Notes under the pieces: model-generated
What the model saw: the letters and a program-made list of their open reading frames with translations, nothing else
Databases searched by the model: none
Told to the model about the DNA's origin: nothing
Assembly: GCA_023052935.1 (NCBI GenBank)
Contig: CM041297.1
Location: 46,810,417 to 46,874,416, forward strand
DNA: 64,000 nucleotides
Direction of reading: 5' to 3'
Source of the DNA: Piezodorus guildinii
Taxonomy: Eukaryota; Arthropoda; Insecta; Hemiptera; Pentatomidae
Shown: positions 11,001 through 26,000 of the stretch, one piece after another
Layout of the letters: each line of letters begins with the position of its first letter
Numbering within the stretch: the first letter of the stretch is position 1
Made by a program: the position numbers and the translations under genes

Positions 11001-14000
11001 AGTCTTAAGGAATACCATATGCAACTGAACCTACATAATAGTATTTAAAACTACAAAAATAGTCTTGTCTAATTCGAGAAATAAATAAAAAACTCAGAAA
11101 CAACATTCTTAGAATTTCCTGTAAATACTCATCACATTAATTGGATTTGAACAAAAAATACAGAACTCACTGACTTATCTCACCACCGTATTACCACAAA
11201 TAATAAAATTAATTTACTTAACATAAGTGTGTCTAAACTAAAAATATTTTCCTAAAATTACAGCTACAACGAAATGACAGTTCTCTCACAACAGTAACTA
11301 CTTGTCCAATAAGGAATTAAAAATATAAATAATTATAATAATATAGTTAGTGACATAAAGGCTTTTCTAATAAAACAGTTAGAGCGATATTAATTCCATA
11401 TAGTTTTCTAAGTTAAATTGAACAAACAATAAAATATAATAACTTTCTTGAAATGTTTTAATTAGTAAAGCAAAATATATACCACAGATTCATTAGTACT
11501 ATTACAAAGGTAATTAGTTGTCTATTAAATTAGTCAAATTATATACATTTCGGGAACAACTAAATTAACTAAAGTGTATAGTGCATTTGGGACGTGAAAC
11601 TACAAAGGGTGGATTCTAACTGTGATGTCTTAACGATAGTCATAGTTATCTTGATGAAAATAATAAGGTATTACCAATTAACTAAACTTTATTGATTTAA
11701 AACCAAGGGGTGGGCAAAAATTGATAGACTCACAAATAATAATGATTTTTAATTTACATTAGACCAGAAACGACTATTGAATAACATTTATATAAACCAT
11801 CAATTATTATACCAATATAAACCAGTTTTCATCACAAATAATAAAAGTGGAAAAAAAAAATCACTGCAACTCCACAACCCATGAAGGGTCTTGGGCTCAT
11901 TACATATAGAATACTGTTTCTATGCCAACGGCCATGCAATGGGGTGATTGGGCAGAGCTTCCCCCCATTTTTTGGGTAACCACTTTATAAAGGCTGGGTG
12001 TAACCCAGGAGGGTCTCTATACCCCAGGGTCATCTCCAAGCTGCAATAACAGAATAAATAATATAATAGTGATCAGAACCTGGAGGATAGTAGACTAATG
12101 CTCCATTCACGAGAACCCTCCACTCTTTAGAATTTAAAAAAAAATTACTATTTCAAATTCAAATACAACTTAGCATAACTCTAATCAACTTGAATTCACT
12201 ATGATTTTCCAATGAAAAAAACATTTAAACGTAATATTTTATCACATATGAACATGCATTACCATAAACCTAACCAATAAATTTTAATTAAATATTCCAT
12301 TCCAATATTAATGACAATCATCAATAATTTAACCTGTGAAGTAAACATTTTTTGAATAGTAAAAAAAACAAAAAAAAAAAACACTGAATTTCACATAATT
12401 GTTGGAATTGCAAATAGTATTTACTTGAGCGTCAGTTTGGATTAATACCTAACCACTTTTTTTGCAATAAACATAAAATGATGCGCAGAAAATACAATCA
12501 AAATTAATTTACATGATATTTATAATACAATATGTATATTACATATTTCAAAATTAAAAATTGCCAAAAGAAAATATTGAATAATTGGATATTAAATAGT
12601 TTTTCATTATTTTCTAATCTTGTTTTTGACTGCCATAGAAACAATATCTTCTTAATTTTAGGGAGATATCTAAGGTTTTTTTAGAAACCAAAAATTAAAG
12701 ATACAAAGAATCACATTCTGCTGAAAAACAGAATGCAGTAAATGTCCAAACCATTAAATAATATTAGCAGCCCAACATAACAATAATATATCAACAGGAT
12801 TTCATATATAACGTTTCCTAAATTCTTGAGGGATATAAATGGTGAAAATTCAAAGCTTATACAACGTAAAAATTAAAAAAAAAAATTAATATTACAACAG
12901 CAAAATGGAGTTAGAGGCGAATGGAAAAATTAAAAGCAAATGTGTTCAACCAAGGTAATGTAAACATTAAAAAAAAAAAAAAAAAAAATACACATAAAAT
13001 AAATTTAACTAAGGAGGGATATCAAACTAAGCGAAAACACAAAATCCGATAATAAGGCAGGTACCTGATGTCAAAGCTGCCATCGCCACGGTGCTATCTT
13101 ACACCTTATATCAACTTTCCCAATTTCTAAAAAATTAATACACTTCATTATGACGACCAAAACCAAGCCAACATTTAACTTCATCAAGGCAATAACTACA
13201 TCATGTAACCTTAGTTATCAATATATCCATCCTTCCAGAATCGGAATTGTTTTTATTAAACTAAATTTTAATTGCATCAAAACAAATAAGTATCCCAAAA
13301 AACAAAACAAAGGAGTTGATTGATATTGAAACTTTAAAGGAAAGCCAATAATGCCAGGATGTAACTACTATACAAAATCTGATTTAAAAAAAATAAAGAA
13401 TGAGAACAAAGTAATTAATAAAAAGCTGTTATTTTTCTTGAACGATATCAATGTAATTTTAGAAGTGTAATTTAAAATAATTAAAAATAGTACCTTAGAT
13501 ATATTTAGCTATAAATATATAATACAAATATAAGATTCTGGAAGAGATAGATGCTCAGCTTGAAACAAGACTGACAGGATCTCTGCATTATCAAATACAT
13601 CTAACACTGTGCGACGTTTAGAAATGAACATATTCCAAAACAATAATTCTTTAAAAACAGAACTTACTGTCGTGGCTATTGTTGTTATTAGTGGTGGTAT
13701 TGTTGTTGTTGGATTCGGTGAGAGAGTCAAGCGAGCTCGCTCGGGTACTGGCGACCCTGTCGTCTTCGACTGTCAGCTGCGGAGAAGTTATCTGCTTCCA
13801 TTTGGCCAACCCAGCTCCCTCGTTCACAGCTAGCTTGTTAGCTATAACTAGGGCAACACATTTTATTATTATCAATGATCAATTTAAAAAATGGTCAATA
13901 AGTAAACTCGGAGACCAAAACCTACAGCCAGTCATTGCCTATAAACCTCTCCCTAAGGAATTACATAAACCTCAAGGCTATTCCTAGCCCAATAAATTAG

Positions 14001-17000
14001 ATAAAAAAAAAAAAAATCAGCTGACCTTAAGAGTGCTTACCCATTTTGATTAAATTTATTAATCATTTAAAGAATTTTAGATAACTAATTCAACGGTTAT
14101 AAAATTATTAATCTGTTGTGTATTTTTTTGTCTAGTAGGCCCTTGACCTCGGTGTGGTTTCCTAAGATTCCACACTGGTATTCATGAATTATATTTCATA
14201 GGTAGGGTCATCATACCTATCTCTATTTTTGTGGGTATCCACCACTTGGTTGATGGGTTCTCACATACCCGGGGAGAGGTTGTGAGAGAATCCTCATTTA
14301 ATAACATGCTTGAAAAAAGTCCCCCTGAGATTGGGATTCAAACCAGTGAGATAAATGATAAGATAAATTATCTTTTTAATGAAATATTCCATAGCTAAAT
14401 TAAACAAAACTGGAGAAAGATAGACTCTCCATTCTAAAATACCTTTCAATTTAAATCAAATTCAAACTTATCACTTTTTTTAAACCAATTTTCATTGCTT
14501 TCTGATATTCAGCAGTTAGAATTAGAGTAAATGTTTTGTGACGGCAAGAAGTGAGATTCCCTGATAATTAATAAAACAGTCTCAGTCCCTTTTTTACTGA
14601 AAAGGAATCAGTGTGGAATCTTTGTTAAGCCATTGAGACCGATTGCACACCATATGTGCAATAACAGTAATGTGCAATTATCAGTTATTATGAGTAAACT
14701 AGTCGTCAAAATAAGATTTTTCTGAAACTAATAAAATCTGTAAAGTACAGGAAAAAAAAATTTGGCATTGGTTTCACTGTGTCCAAAACATTATCTGAAG
14801 TCTTTCTTACATGAAAAATACTATGAATACACATGCAGCAAAGGCTTAAAATAATAATTTTCATTTAGGCTGTATGAATAGAAGACGATATGTAGGCTAT
14901 GTAAATTTCCTAAAAATGTATTTACAAATTTTTTTTTTTTTATTACTGAGTTACATTACTATATTGTCTTCGGACATTTTTCTAAAAATTTATTTCTCGT
15001 TTATGTTATTTTTTTCATTATCCAACTTAATTTTTTTTTTTTTATAACTTTTTACTACCTTTTAAAAATTTCTTGCATTATATTTTGCTCTTTATTACTG
15101 AAAGAAAATAATGATTTTACATAATTTACTATTTTCAAATAAATATTTTACATTTTTTAATTATGCATTTTCATTTTACCTTACATTGTACAAATGTAAG
15201 ATGTTCAACCCGTTCCTCGCAATAAAAAATTTCTGAGGAGCGAGCTGCACACCCAGTGTGAAATGATCTTATTTGTGTTGATTTACTTACAAATTGGGTG
15301 ATTTCCATGATAAACATATTTTTATTCATTAAAAATGAACAATACAAGAAAAAAAAATTTTGCTCCTGGGGACCGTGTTCGAAAGAAATTGTCGTGTCGA
15401 ATGGGTTAATTTAACAATATTTGTATTCTAAGATCATTTAGATTAATACATGTAGTATTAATGAGGTTAAAAGATTCTCCACACACTTTTATTACATCAG
15501 GAGGTTTAATTTATTGTCGATCCTATCATCAGTTTAATATGCTTTTAATTTGTCTACTGCTATTTCAACTTCCTCTCAAATGGACTGCTTTATTAGCATT
15601 TATCTACTCTATTACAAAGAAGTAGATCAAAAGTTATTATTAACAGTACTAAAAAATTGATAATTGCTATTTCTATAAATATTTCTATATTTGAGACCAA
15701 GAGGACAAAAATATGAATAAATAGATAACAAAATAAAAAAGTTTGTAAGTCGTAACATTGCCCATAGAGATCAATTAATTTATTGTTAATAGAAAAACCA
15801 TTAAATAAATTCTCACCTGGTGGAGGAGTGATCTGGGGTATCCTATTCCAATCTTTATTGAAGTCTCGTTGAAGCATTGCCTTTGTTTCCATTTCGAACC
15901 TTCAATAAAAATATTGGTTATTGCAATTAAATTAATAAAAATATTCAAATAAATTAAAATAAGATTTAAGAAAAAAAAAAAATGCTATAATAAACAAAAA
16001 TCAAAGAAGTAATATAAGTGATCATTAAAATAAAAATTATAAAAGGAATATAGAGGTAACATACTTCCTAATTCTCTCCTTATAGGCTTCCGATAGACCT
16101 GTGTACGTGAGATTGTACCATCGCTAGTTGGTGGCTGAGGCGGCGGTGACTTACTAGGTGGTGGCTCTTTAACCTCTCCTCCATCAGTCTTATCTGAAGC
16201 TATCTCTTTGTCTGGAAAATAAAGAAGAGGATATTATCCAATATGATTAAGAAACTTTGACTAGTTAATATAACCATAACAGAACTGATGCAACTTAAAA
16301 ACTGCTATTGTGATGTTGTTTGTGGTGCAGTCAGTCATTAACATCAAATAAGTGAAGATGTTTTGGCCTAAATTTTAGGGAACTTTTCAGATCTAAGGAA
16401 AAAACAGATAAAAACCAGTTGTTTGAAAAGTAAGAGAAAAAAAGTATAAGAAAAAAAGTAGAAAAAATAAAATAGTAATAAACTATGATACTCAGCAATA
16501 AAAAATGACCGGGAATATATTTTTTTTAAAACTGGTTTATATCTTGTTTCTTCTTAGCCCTGAAGGTGTCCTGAAAAGTCTTTCATCAAGACGCTAATTG
16601 AACTGGAAAGGCCACACATTCCGAAAGCAGCCTGGAGCAGTGGAAAGGTTGGTGCTGGGCTGGAACCCTCAAGGAGTAAGCCAAAAAGCATGACCAAGCA
16701 TAACTTGGAAAAGATCCATGCTGAAGGAGGTGAAGCAAGCAGGAAGGTGACAGAGATTGTTTGTCAAGACTGCTCCACAGGGAGTTATATGAGAGTTCTG
16801 GATCTGAAGATGGCCTAGAATGTAGGCAAAATAAATGTTTTATTTTTAGAGAGTGCTTCAATGAGCACTCCCACTAACCCAATTTTTGCAGTTATGCATT
16901 CTATGGTAAATAATTCTTCCATGATTATAAAAAATGTTGAAAATGAGTATTAATAAATTGAGGTGAAGGTCAAAATTCAATAGTAAATTACCAATTTAAT

Positions 17001-20000
17001 AGTTTAACATACCAATAAAAATGTTAATATGGTAGTAAAATGTATTTAGCCATAGAAATTACAAATAATTAAAGTAACATCTTTGATAAAAATTGATGGT
17101 AAAACTGATACTGACTGTTGATGTTGGCTTGGGCATGGAGATCGATGGCTCCTGGAAATAAGACCGAGCCGCGCACTCCAGAGGCGATGGCTCCAGCGAT
17201 GCTGGTCTTGTTCTCGCTGGATCCAGGATCACTTTCCTTCCTTCGCTGCAGGAGGCTACCTCCAATGCTCTCCTTTTTATCACCTTTCTGTAAACAGTGA
17301 TCATGTGATAAAATACAACATTGAGGTTATATTACCATTATATGAAAATACAAGTAGATATAATTATAATGGTTAATTATTTATAATATTTAAAAAAAAA
17401 GATAAATGAAGTAGTAAGAGCTTGTGTTTTGAATTACAACATTAAAATAAAACAATAGAAGTATATTTCACAAAATTTGTTTTTTTTCTCACAGACTTTG
17501 TAGATAATTTGTTTCTTAAATCATGTTGCTTCACCAAAATCCTATTTGGACTATTTTTATAAGGATATCTTGAGCTATCTTTCTTTCACAGCTTACATTT
17601 AAATTATAACCAGTTAACCAAGTGGGACATATGTCAAAGTGAACAATATCAAGTATGTTCATCCACATATAAATAAACAAAAAGTATATAATTATTTATT
17701 TTAAGCATAAAAAGAAAAATAATAATATGAATAATGTCCTCTGAGCTGAGGTAATGACAAGTCCTGGTAAAAGAGTTTCCTCCTTTATATACCGTGTAGT
17801 TAAAAAGGGAGTTTTCCGGTAAACAGGTTAATAATTGTTTGGTTAGATATAATGAGAGAAGCCAGAATAACGTTCAAAGTTAGATAATTAAAATATCCTC
17901 AAATTTATTTTATATCAATGAATAGTTAATTATATAACCGTTGAAAATTAATTTTGAAGAAGTCAATAAACTGTTTATGCAATCATTAAGCTAAACTTGT
18001 TTGTAATTTAATGGCAAACCTTAAGTAAAGTAAATTCTTCTTCTTCTTTTGCATCACCCCGTAGTGCCTTTCAGCGTAGGGAAGCGTTTAGCCAGGATTG
18101 CCAATGTTCCCTGTTGTATACTAGATTTCTGGCTTGGCAAATATTTTTATTTTGTTTCTTGCATAAACGGTCTACGTACTCCAGGTACGACATTCTTGGT
18201 CGGCCACGGGGTCTTTTACCAATGGGAATATAGTCCATGGTTTTCAATGGATCTCTGTGTCCCTCCATCCGGACTACATGTCCAAACCACTTAAGCTGCC
18301 GAGTTTCCAGGACATCCTTCATAGAGGGAACTCCTAACTCCTCTCTGATCCTATCATTGCGGATGCAGTCCCGTCTTGTTCTCCCTGCGATTCTTTGGAG
18401 GAATCTCATCTCCGCCGCAATGACTTTGCTCTCCCATCTGCTAGTCATCACCCAGCTTTCTGCACCATAAAGGAGTATAGGAAGGTACACCGCCTTAAAG
18501 ATGTGCAGTTTCACATTTCTGCTCACTTCTCTCTTCCTGATCACTGTATTGCAGATCTGGTAGTATACAGCGATGGCTTTGCTTATCCTGTTCACGATTT
18601 CTGAGTCTAATTTCCCAGATCTATGCATAACAGTGCCGAGGTAGGTGAAATCTGACACCTCTTCCATCGCCTCTCCATTGCAGTATACCAAAACATCTTC
18701 CTGTATCCTTCCAACCTATTAAGATCTTACTCTTGCTGGTACTGATGGTCATGCCCTCTCATGACTATGGAGCTCTTCATTCCATTCGTCAACTGCCTGC
18801 TGTAATTTCTCTACAGAATCTGCAATCAGGACAATATCGTCCACATACAGGAGAAGCTGTATCATGACTGCAAGCAGATTCCTTTGCCCTAGGAAAGTCC
18901 TTTCTGTTGGCCTTTTGCAGATCGCAGCTATTTCATCCATATATAATGTGAATAGCAATGGGCTTAAGCTATCCCCTTGTTTAACCCCTCTAGCTATGCT
19001 AAAACGGTCAGATTTCTGCCAATTCAGTCTCACTATACCCTTTGGATCTTGGTATATGGATTTTATAGCTTCCACCAGGCTTCTTGGAACATTCTTTGCT
19101 CTTAGTGTTTCCCATATTTTGTTTCTTGGGACCGAGTCAAATGCACCTTGAAGGTCTAGGAAGGCAAGGTACAAATTTTTATCATGATCCCATGATTTTT
19201 GCATAATATTCCTAAGGGTGAATATATGGTAAAGTAAATTAAAAAAGAGCAAATTTTAATTAAATCAAGCTGAAATTATTTATTTAAATAAAAAAAAGTT
19301 ATAAAGCAAAAACCTCAAAGGCAACATTGATGTGGAATGCATAGCATCTTCAGTCACCTTTGTATGCAATATCCAAGGTGAGGGTAACCAGATGTGAGGA
19401 CTTGGATGGGGAGGGGTTGTCATGAAAGAGGTAACACAAGACTTGGCTGACAATATTAGTCGCAGGGTGCTGTTTGGGGGGAGGGACTTCGCTGTAAGCT
19501 GGTTGGGTATAGTTAACTCACTTGCTGCAAAGAGAGAAAAAGTCCTTTAACAGAAAATCAGGTGGTCTAAAGCCAAATATGAAAGCCAGACTATAGAACT
19601 AGGATATGTAATTAGAGCCACACTATCGAAAAAAAATAATCACTCATAAATAAATTCCTGGCAGGTGCTGATTGATAGAGGTGACTCAACATTTTAATTT
19701 ATTTATTCTTACAATATCTTAAATTAGAACTGAATATTTATCGAAACCCAAGTTATTTTTTGGTGAAATATCAATCCCAAGAATCTATCGTTATTAGTAA
19801 ATAAAATCAGTCATCTTTAATATAGTGAATGGATACTATTCGATACCTTATTCCGTTTATATTTACATTCTTGCTTAGGTTGTGTTTCTAGTTTATATGA
19901 TAAAACCTGAGTAAAAGACTGAGGATAGGAAGATAATCACAACTAATTATGAATATTTCCTCAGTCAACATTGATGACATGAATAATTAAACTTTATTTT

Positions 20001-23000
20001 GCATAAAGATAATATTTTATGTTCATATACCTAAATGTATGCTGTTCATGTATCTAAATATATACTATTAGCTAGAATAACAAGAGAATTACAACCAGAA
20101 GAAAAAGAAATTTAATCGCATGCCTTAAAATATACTCTGAACATTTATTACACAAAAAACAAGACCACAATGCAAAAACATCTAAAGCAGTCGCATGAAA
20201 CAGTCAATGATTCAATTTTAAAAACTATACAAAGAATAAAATATACAAATATTTTCTGAATCAAATATAATTGAATATTTCTGGATAAGTAATCAAATTT
20301 AACAAGGAAAACTCTTTTATGTATTTTAAATAAAAATCATTAAAATAAATTGAGAGAAACTATTAGAAACATTTTAATGATTCCATGATTAATTGTTAGC
20401 ATATATGGAAGCAAAAATAAAAAATTCTAGTCACACAGTTCAGTTCCTCGAATAACTAAATACTATCCACTTCTAAGATTACTAAATGATTTAAAAGCAG
20501 CAGCAAAGTTACAAAAATAAAAATAAATTGAACATTATTACACTACTCTACATAATTAACAGTTTTTAAAAATTAATATTCCTATTTTAGAGGAACAAAA
20601 TTATGCGGAGTTCACTATGCGAAACATTTCAGTAATTTCCTGAGTTCAAAGAACCCATAGCTACTGTAAGAGATCAATCACCTATTACACTCCAAAAAAT
20701 AATAAATAAATAGAATGAAATAACAACATGCCACAGACAACACATACATTTAGGATAAAATAAATTATCTACATGTAATATACATACACAGAAAGATACA
20801 GTTGGAAATTTGAATGTATTATATAAATAACTATGACTATAACTATTCCAGTTTGAGAGTTTTAAAAACATAAGATTATTCAAAACTTTCTTTTGAAACT
20901 TGGTAGACTAATTGCTTTTCCATATTTAACAAATGAAATTTTATTGCTTTTGTATATTGAATGCATAAATGTATAGACGAAAAATAGTTACAGTACATAA
21001 AGACAGTTTACTTGAAAGAATAAATACATTTTTTTTCTTGGCTTACGATCATATTTCAAAACCAAATTGAATATCATCTGGTTATGATGGTTCAAAAACA
21101 TTAAAATAACCTGTAATTGTAAACAATTAATGAATTGACTCGACAATAAACAATAGTAATATTAAAAATATAGCTTACATCATTTGGCGAGGTGTCATCG
21201 CTGGTAACGGCAGTGGAAGGCAGACTTTTGCGGGTTTTGGACTTCATCATTTTGCGGTTGGCAGCTGTAATGATGGATGAAACGATGTCCCTCCTACTTA
21301 CTTCACTTTTCATACCTGTACAACAGATCCACAAGCCATCTCTAGGGTATCTTCCCTTCTCATAACCAACTCTAATTCTACGTACTCACCAACTATTCTA
21401 AACGCTTTTGCTAGAGTCCATTCAATGGAAGGAAACACAAAATATACTTTGCTAAATGACATTTAATATATGCTAAGATGGGGCAATTATGAATACATGA
21501 CAATTTTCTTTTATATTCGTTTTTAATTAGTTAACTACACAGAAGGGTTTTATCAAGTATTCATTCGAACCCAGGTTTGATTTGAACAAACTTTAATGCA
21601 GGAGCTGATTTCAAATAATCTGTATCTCTCAATATTTAGTATCAGGAAGAGACAGAGTAACTTTTATAAACCTTTTTAAATCTAAAGAATGACAAGTGAA
21701 CTTGAAATAAACCTCTACCAATACCACTACAACCCATGAAGGGTCTTGGGCTCAATACATATTCAACTTTGTGCTGTTTCTCGGCCAACAGCCGTACAAT
21801 GAAGTGATTCAGCCAAGATCAAGCTCAGCCGAAAGGTTTTTCTCCATTTTGGGGTACCAACTTAATAGAGACTGAGTGTGCCCCAGAAGGGTCTCCATGT
21901 TACCTAGTTGAAATAAAAGAATAAATAATATTCTGCCACAGCCGCGATTTCAAACCTGGGACCCAGAAAACAGTAGACTAGTGCTCCGTCCACCAGACCA
22001 TGCAGCTCCCTTATAATTTTATTTATTTACCAATGTCTTTTTTTATGAGGAAGTTAACCATAGTGTCAACACTAGCATACAAGACTTATAATTGTAGGTT
22101 AAAGTCTATTGTACAAAAGTCTCTATGTAGTAGGTCAAAGTCAAAAAGTCTGCAGATTATCTTGTAAGATGGTATGTATGTAAAGAGCTATTTCAAAACA
22201 TTTCCTGTGTATATTATAAGTTAAACACTCAGTAATAAGTGCTTCACAGCAAGTTTGGCAACTTCATAAATTTAATAAAAATTTCAAGCGGAGTAGCTAA
22301 AACAGTTAAAAGTTTCTTAATGAAATGTGGCTGTGGTGGACTTTTTTTTCTTTTTATATCATGAACACTAATATAAACATATTACAAAAATGAATTTTTG
22401 TTATTTCATTTTTTTAAAATTAATAAAATTAATACAAATGAAGCAAAAGTGAAAGAGAAGAAAGAACAGAAGTAAGAAAAATAACAAAATTTAATATAGA
22501 CTTATAGAGAAATGAATTATTTTATTCACTTTATGAAGTATTATGAACATAGATATTGTGTGTTTCCAGCTAGGACTGTTTGGAAATTAGATTGACACAA
22601 AAGGAAAACTAAATCAAAGTATAGAATAACAAGCACCGCATGAGCAAATATTAAGAAAACTATCACATAAGCTCGAATCATAAATGTATGTATATATACA
22701 AATATGTAAGTATATACACACACACATACATGTACACATAAAAAAGAATGCATGTTTACACATGTTTTGAAATGCACATGCAGTGGAATGAATAGCAAAA
22801 CATTGAATGTATTTAATTTTATAATTTAAAATAAGACATATTAAAAATATTCCAAAGTGCCCAATACAAGCTAAAACAAAATTGTACTCCAAAGTGCACC
22901 AGTACCATTCAAAGATGATAAATCCGTAAAGGACAGATATTGTAACAAAGAAATCATTCCAACATCACATGCACTTCAAATAAAATACTCATTAAAATTA

Positions 23001-26000
23001 TACATAAATAAAATAATAAATCAGTCACAATAAACTAATTGTAATGTATATAATTAATATTCTAATATGCCAGTTATTGAAAATTTATTAGGAAGTAGCG
23101 AATTAATTATTCCACAGATTAAATTTGAATAAGGTTCATTTTTCTCTACACAAAGTGAACTTATGGGGGGATGGATAATTTTAATATGTAATGAAGAATA
23201 TTGAATAGTGTGTATATTTGCAATTATTCGTTCATATAATTAAATTAGACAAATTACTGGAGTTATATGTACAATATTATAAAAAATTATCAACTAAAAG
23301 AAAGATAAATACAATCCAAAATTCAAATGATTTTTTTAAGAATTTACAGTTAGGGATGTTGTTATCCCTATCAGCATCAAAAACAGATTCTACTGCACTA
23401 AAAAAACACGAATCAACCATATGTTTACAGACAATAAATAATGATAATTCTGTATAAGAACAATATAATATGCAATTTTAAGTTATTCAATGCTTAAACT
23501 CTGAAGGTTATTTTTCTATAAAATACCTTCACGGAATTTATAAGAACTCAAGAAAAAAAAAAAAATAATAATTTTTTTTTTTTTTACGATTTAAGAAATG
23601 CATTCATTAAATATTTTAAATATTATCTTACTTTTCAATATTTTTTTTAATTAAATAAACTACTATTAAAATTTATAGATAGAGCTAAACTAATACCAAC
23701 CGCCAAGTTTGTGAACATTTCCTAAGAGTAGGGATTGCTGATTTGTCTCTGATTCAGGAAGAGAATGGTTTTCGTGCGAACTATTGTCATCCAGAACCAA
23801 ACTTTCTGGCCCATCATCACTGAAGCACCAGTCAGCCTAAGTAAAACAAACATAAATATCATAAAAATGAATAAAGATACATTACTGGAAGTTTTATCAA
23901 ATTCCAGTATGCAAGATAGAAATACAAAGATAACTTTTAATTATTGACTCCTAAAAATTTATACAATTCCTAAATTTAAATGTAATCTTTTATCTTTAAT
24001 TTGGGAAGATTTTTTTTTTTATCATTTGTCATATAAACATTTAACTATGAACATGCCCTTCCACAACAGCAATTTTCCTCAACAGTGTAACATAATACCA
24101 TTTTCCTTTCCAACATGGTAAGTAATAAGTAAATTTTTCAGATAGAAAAAAAAATCATAATTGTTTGTAAAAGGTTTGTTCTGAAATTTATGGCTTTTTC
24201 TGGATAAAATTTCCAGTTGTTATTTGGAAAAAAAAAAATTTTTATTTTATTTCTATTATCTGGAGGAAATTACAGTAACATTATAATTAGTTGTTTTTAA
24301 TGAATATTTAGTGATGTGTTGATATTGCTTGTAGGATCCCGGGGACGGTTAAAATACTCGCAATGCTGAGTAATGTTTTTCATTTTAATAAAAGCTTTTT
24401 GGAAGAAATATAAGATCAGCCCAATTATTTTTAACTCAGAAAAAAATTGTTAGTTTAACATTTTGAGAATGGCACTAATTTACAAAGTCATTGTTTTTTT
24501 TATAATCCAAAATAGTTAGAAAGTAATATCTATGAGATATTTGAGGGTTCTTTATTATAATAGCTCATGTACTAAGACTATTCCATTTTATACTTGGTGT
24601 CATTATTGCAATAAAATCACTAGTAAAATATGTTTATTAGGATAACAGAAGATGGAACACATTATTACTGATACAAACAATATAAATGGAGATTAATTTT
24701 TATTTTTTCATTTAGAATATCATATGATTATACTTTCAATGAGAAAAGTAGTTGAAATATGAATTTACAATTAAAAAAACAAAACACATTCACTCACATG
24801 CTGAATGAGCGTCTCGACAACCCTGCATTGGTGTGACATGTCAGTGACCATAGTAACCATGTTATCATCACCAGCTCGAACAAGCGTAGGGCCGAACACA
24901 ATCGCCAAATTCCTCGCCTCCATCTTATTGACTGCTGAGTGCTCAACAACAAGTTTCAAGTGCTTCATCAGGTGTTTCAATGTTTCTAAATGATGATCTG
25001 GAAGCTCATGAACCTGTTTAAAAAAATATATACATATTATTAACAATAAAACATAAAATTTAAAGTTATATCTGTCATTGAAAACTCGGTAAAGGCAAAC
25101 ATAAGGGAGAAGCCTCCTCTCTCAACATACCTAGAAACAGTTGTTCAGTTCTTTTTCTTTAATATAAGTCTATTTTTACCACTACTCAGTTTTTTATTTC
25201 CTTCTAGGTCCAGCTTTCATTTACCTTGTTTTCTATATTTTCATACAGTCCAATCGTACAAAAGATGTAATCAATCATCTATACATTGAGTTGGAGGTGG
25301 TTACCCCAAACATACTGTGATATTACGTGTTTTATTATAGTAATAGTGCTATTCCAGCAGAAATAATGAATTTTTCAGTGTCACTACAGGCTTGTTTTAT
25401 AAATTATGAGAAGTTGTTTCATATGCATATTATAATAATTTGAAGATAGTGGTTGTATTTTTAAATAAAAAACACCATCTATATCTTTGCTACATATTAA
25501 ACAAAAAAAAATAGAAGTGGAATTGAAGGTTCAATCATATTTATTTGTTTCTGTAATCCGACTTCTAGAACATCAGACATCTACTGCAGAGATATAAAAA
25601 GAAATGGCTTACCAGCCTCCTGATCTCTAATATCCTCATCCTGGGATCCTCCAGTTTATCGGCAGCGATGAACATTGGGTACTGCTCGGTGGTGAGCAAG
25701 CAGTCTGGTAGGTTCCTGAAGAACAGCTTGAGGAGGGAGGAGATGACGTTGACGTCCGTCCACCGCTGTTCCTGGTCAAGGAGGGCGCTCTCAAGGCCCT
25801 TGTTCACAGCCTCTGTGAGGGAGGTCACAGCTCCTGTGTTACCGGGTACCCTGCAAGCCAAGTTTTTTTTTTAATAAGTTAAAATTATATTAGTCAATAA
25901 AAGCGAATAATGAAAACTGTTTTTTCTTTCTAAAGGGATTCAGCTAGTTATTATATTTCAGGAACATAGTCAACATCTGAATTTCATTTGTCCTACTGAA

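Noticed and set aside
13609..13987. Open frames on the plus strand and 13509-13730 minus over exon m
   Set aside because: Shadows of the coding exon; the repeat-derived Val/Leu runs mirror the Asn/Thr codons.
16586..16861. 91-codon minus frame
   Set aside because: Antisense to a recognisable reverse-transcriptase relic.
18049..19151. Plus-strand frames of 69-95 codons
   Set aside because: Antisense to the LINE reverse transcriptase at 18037-19228.
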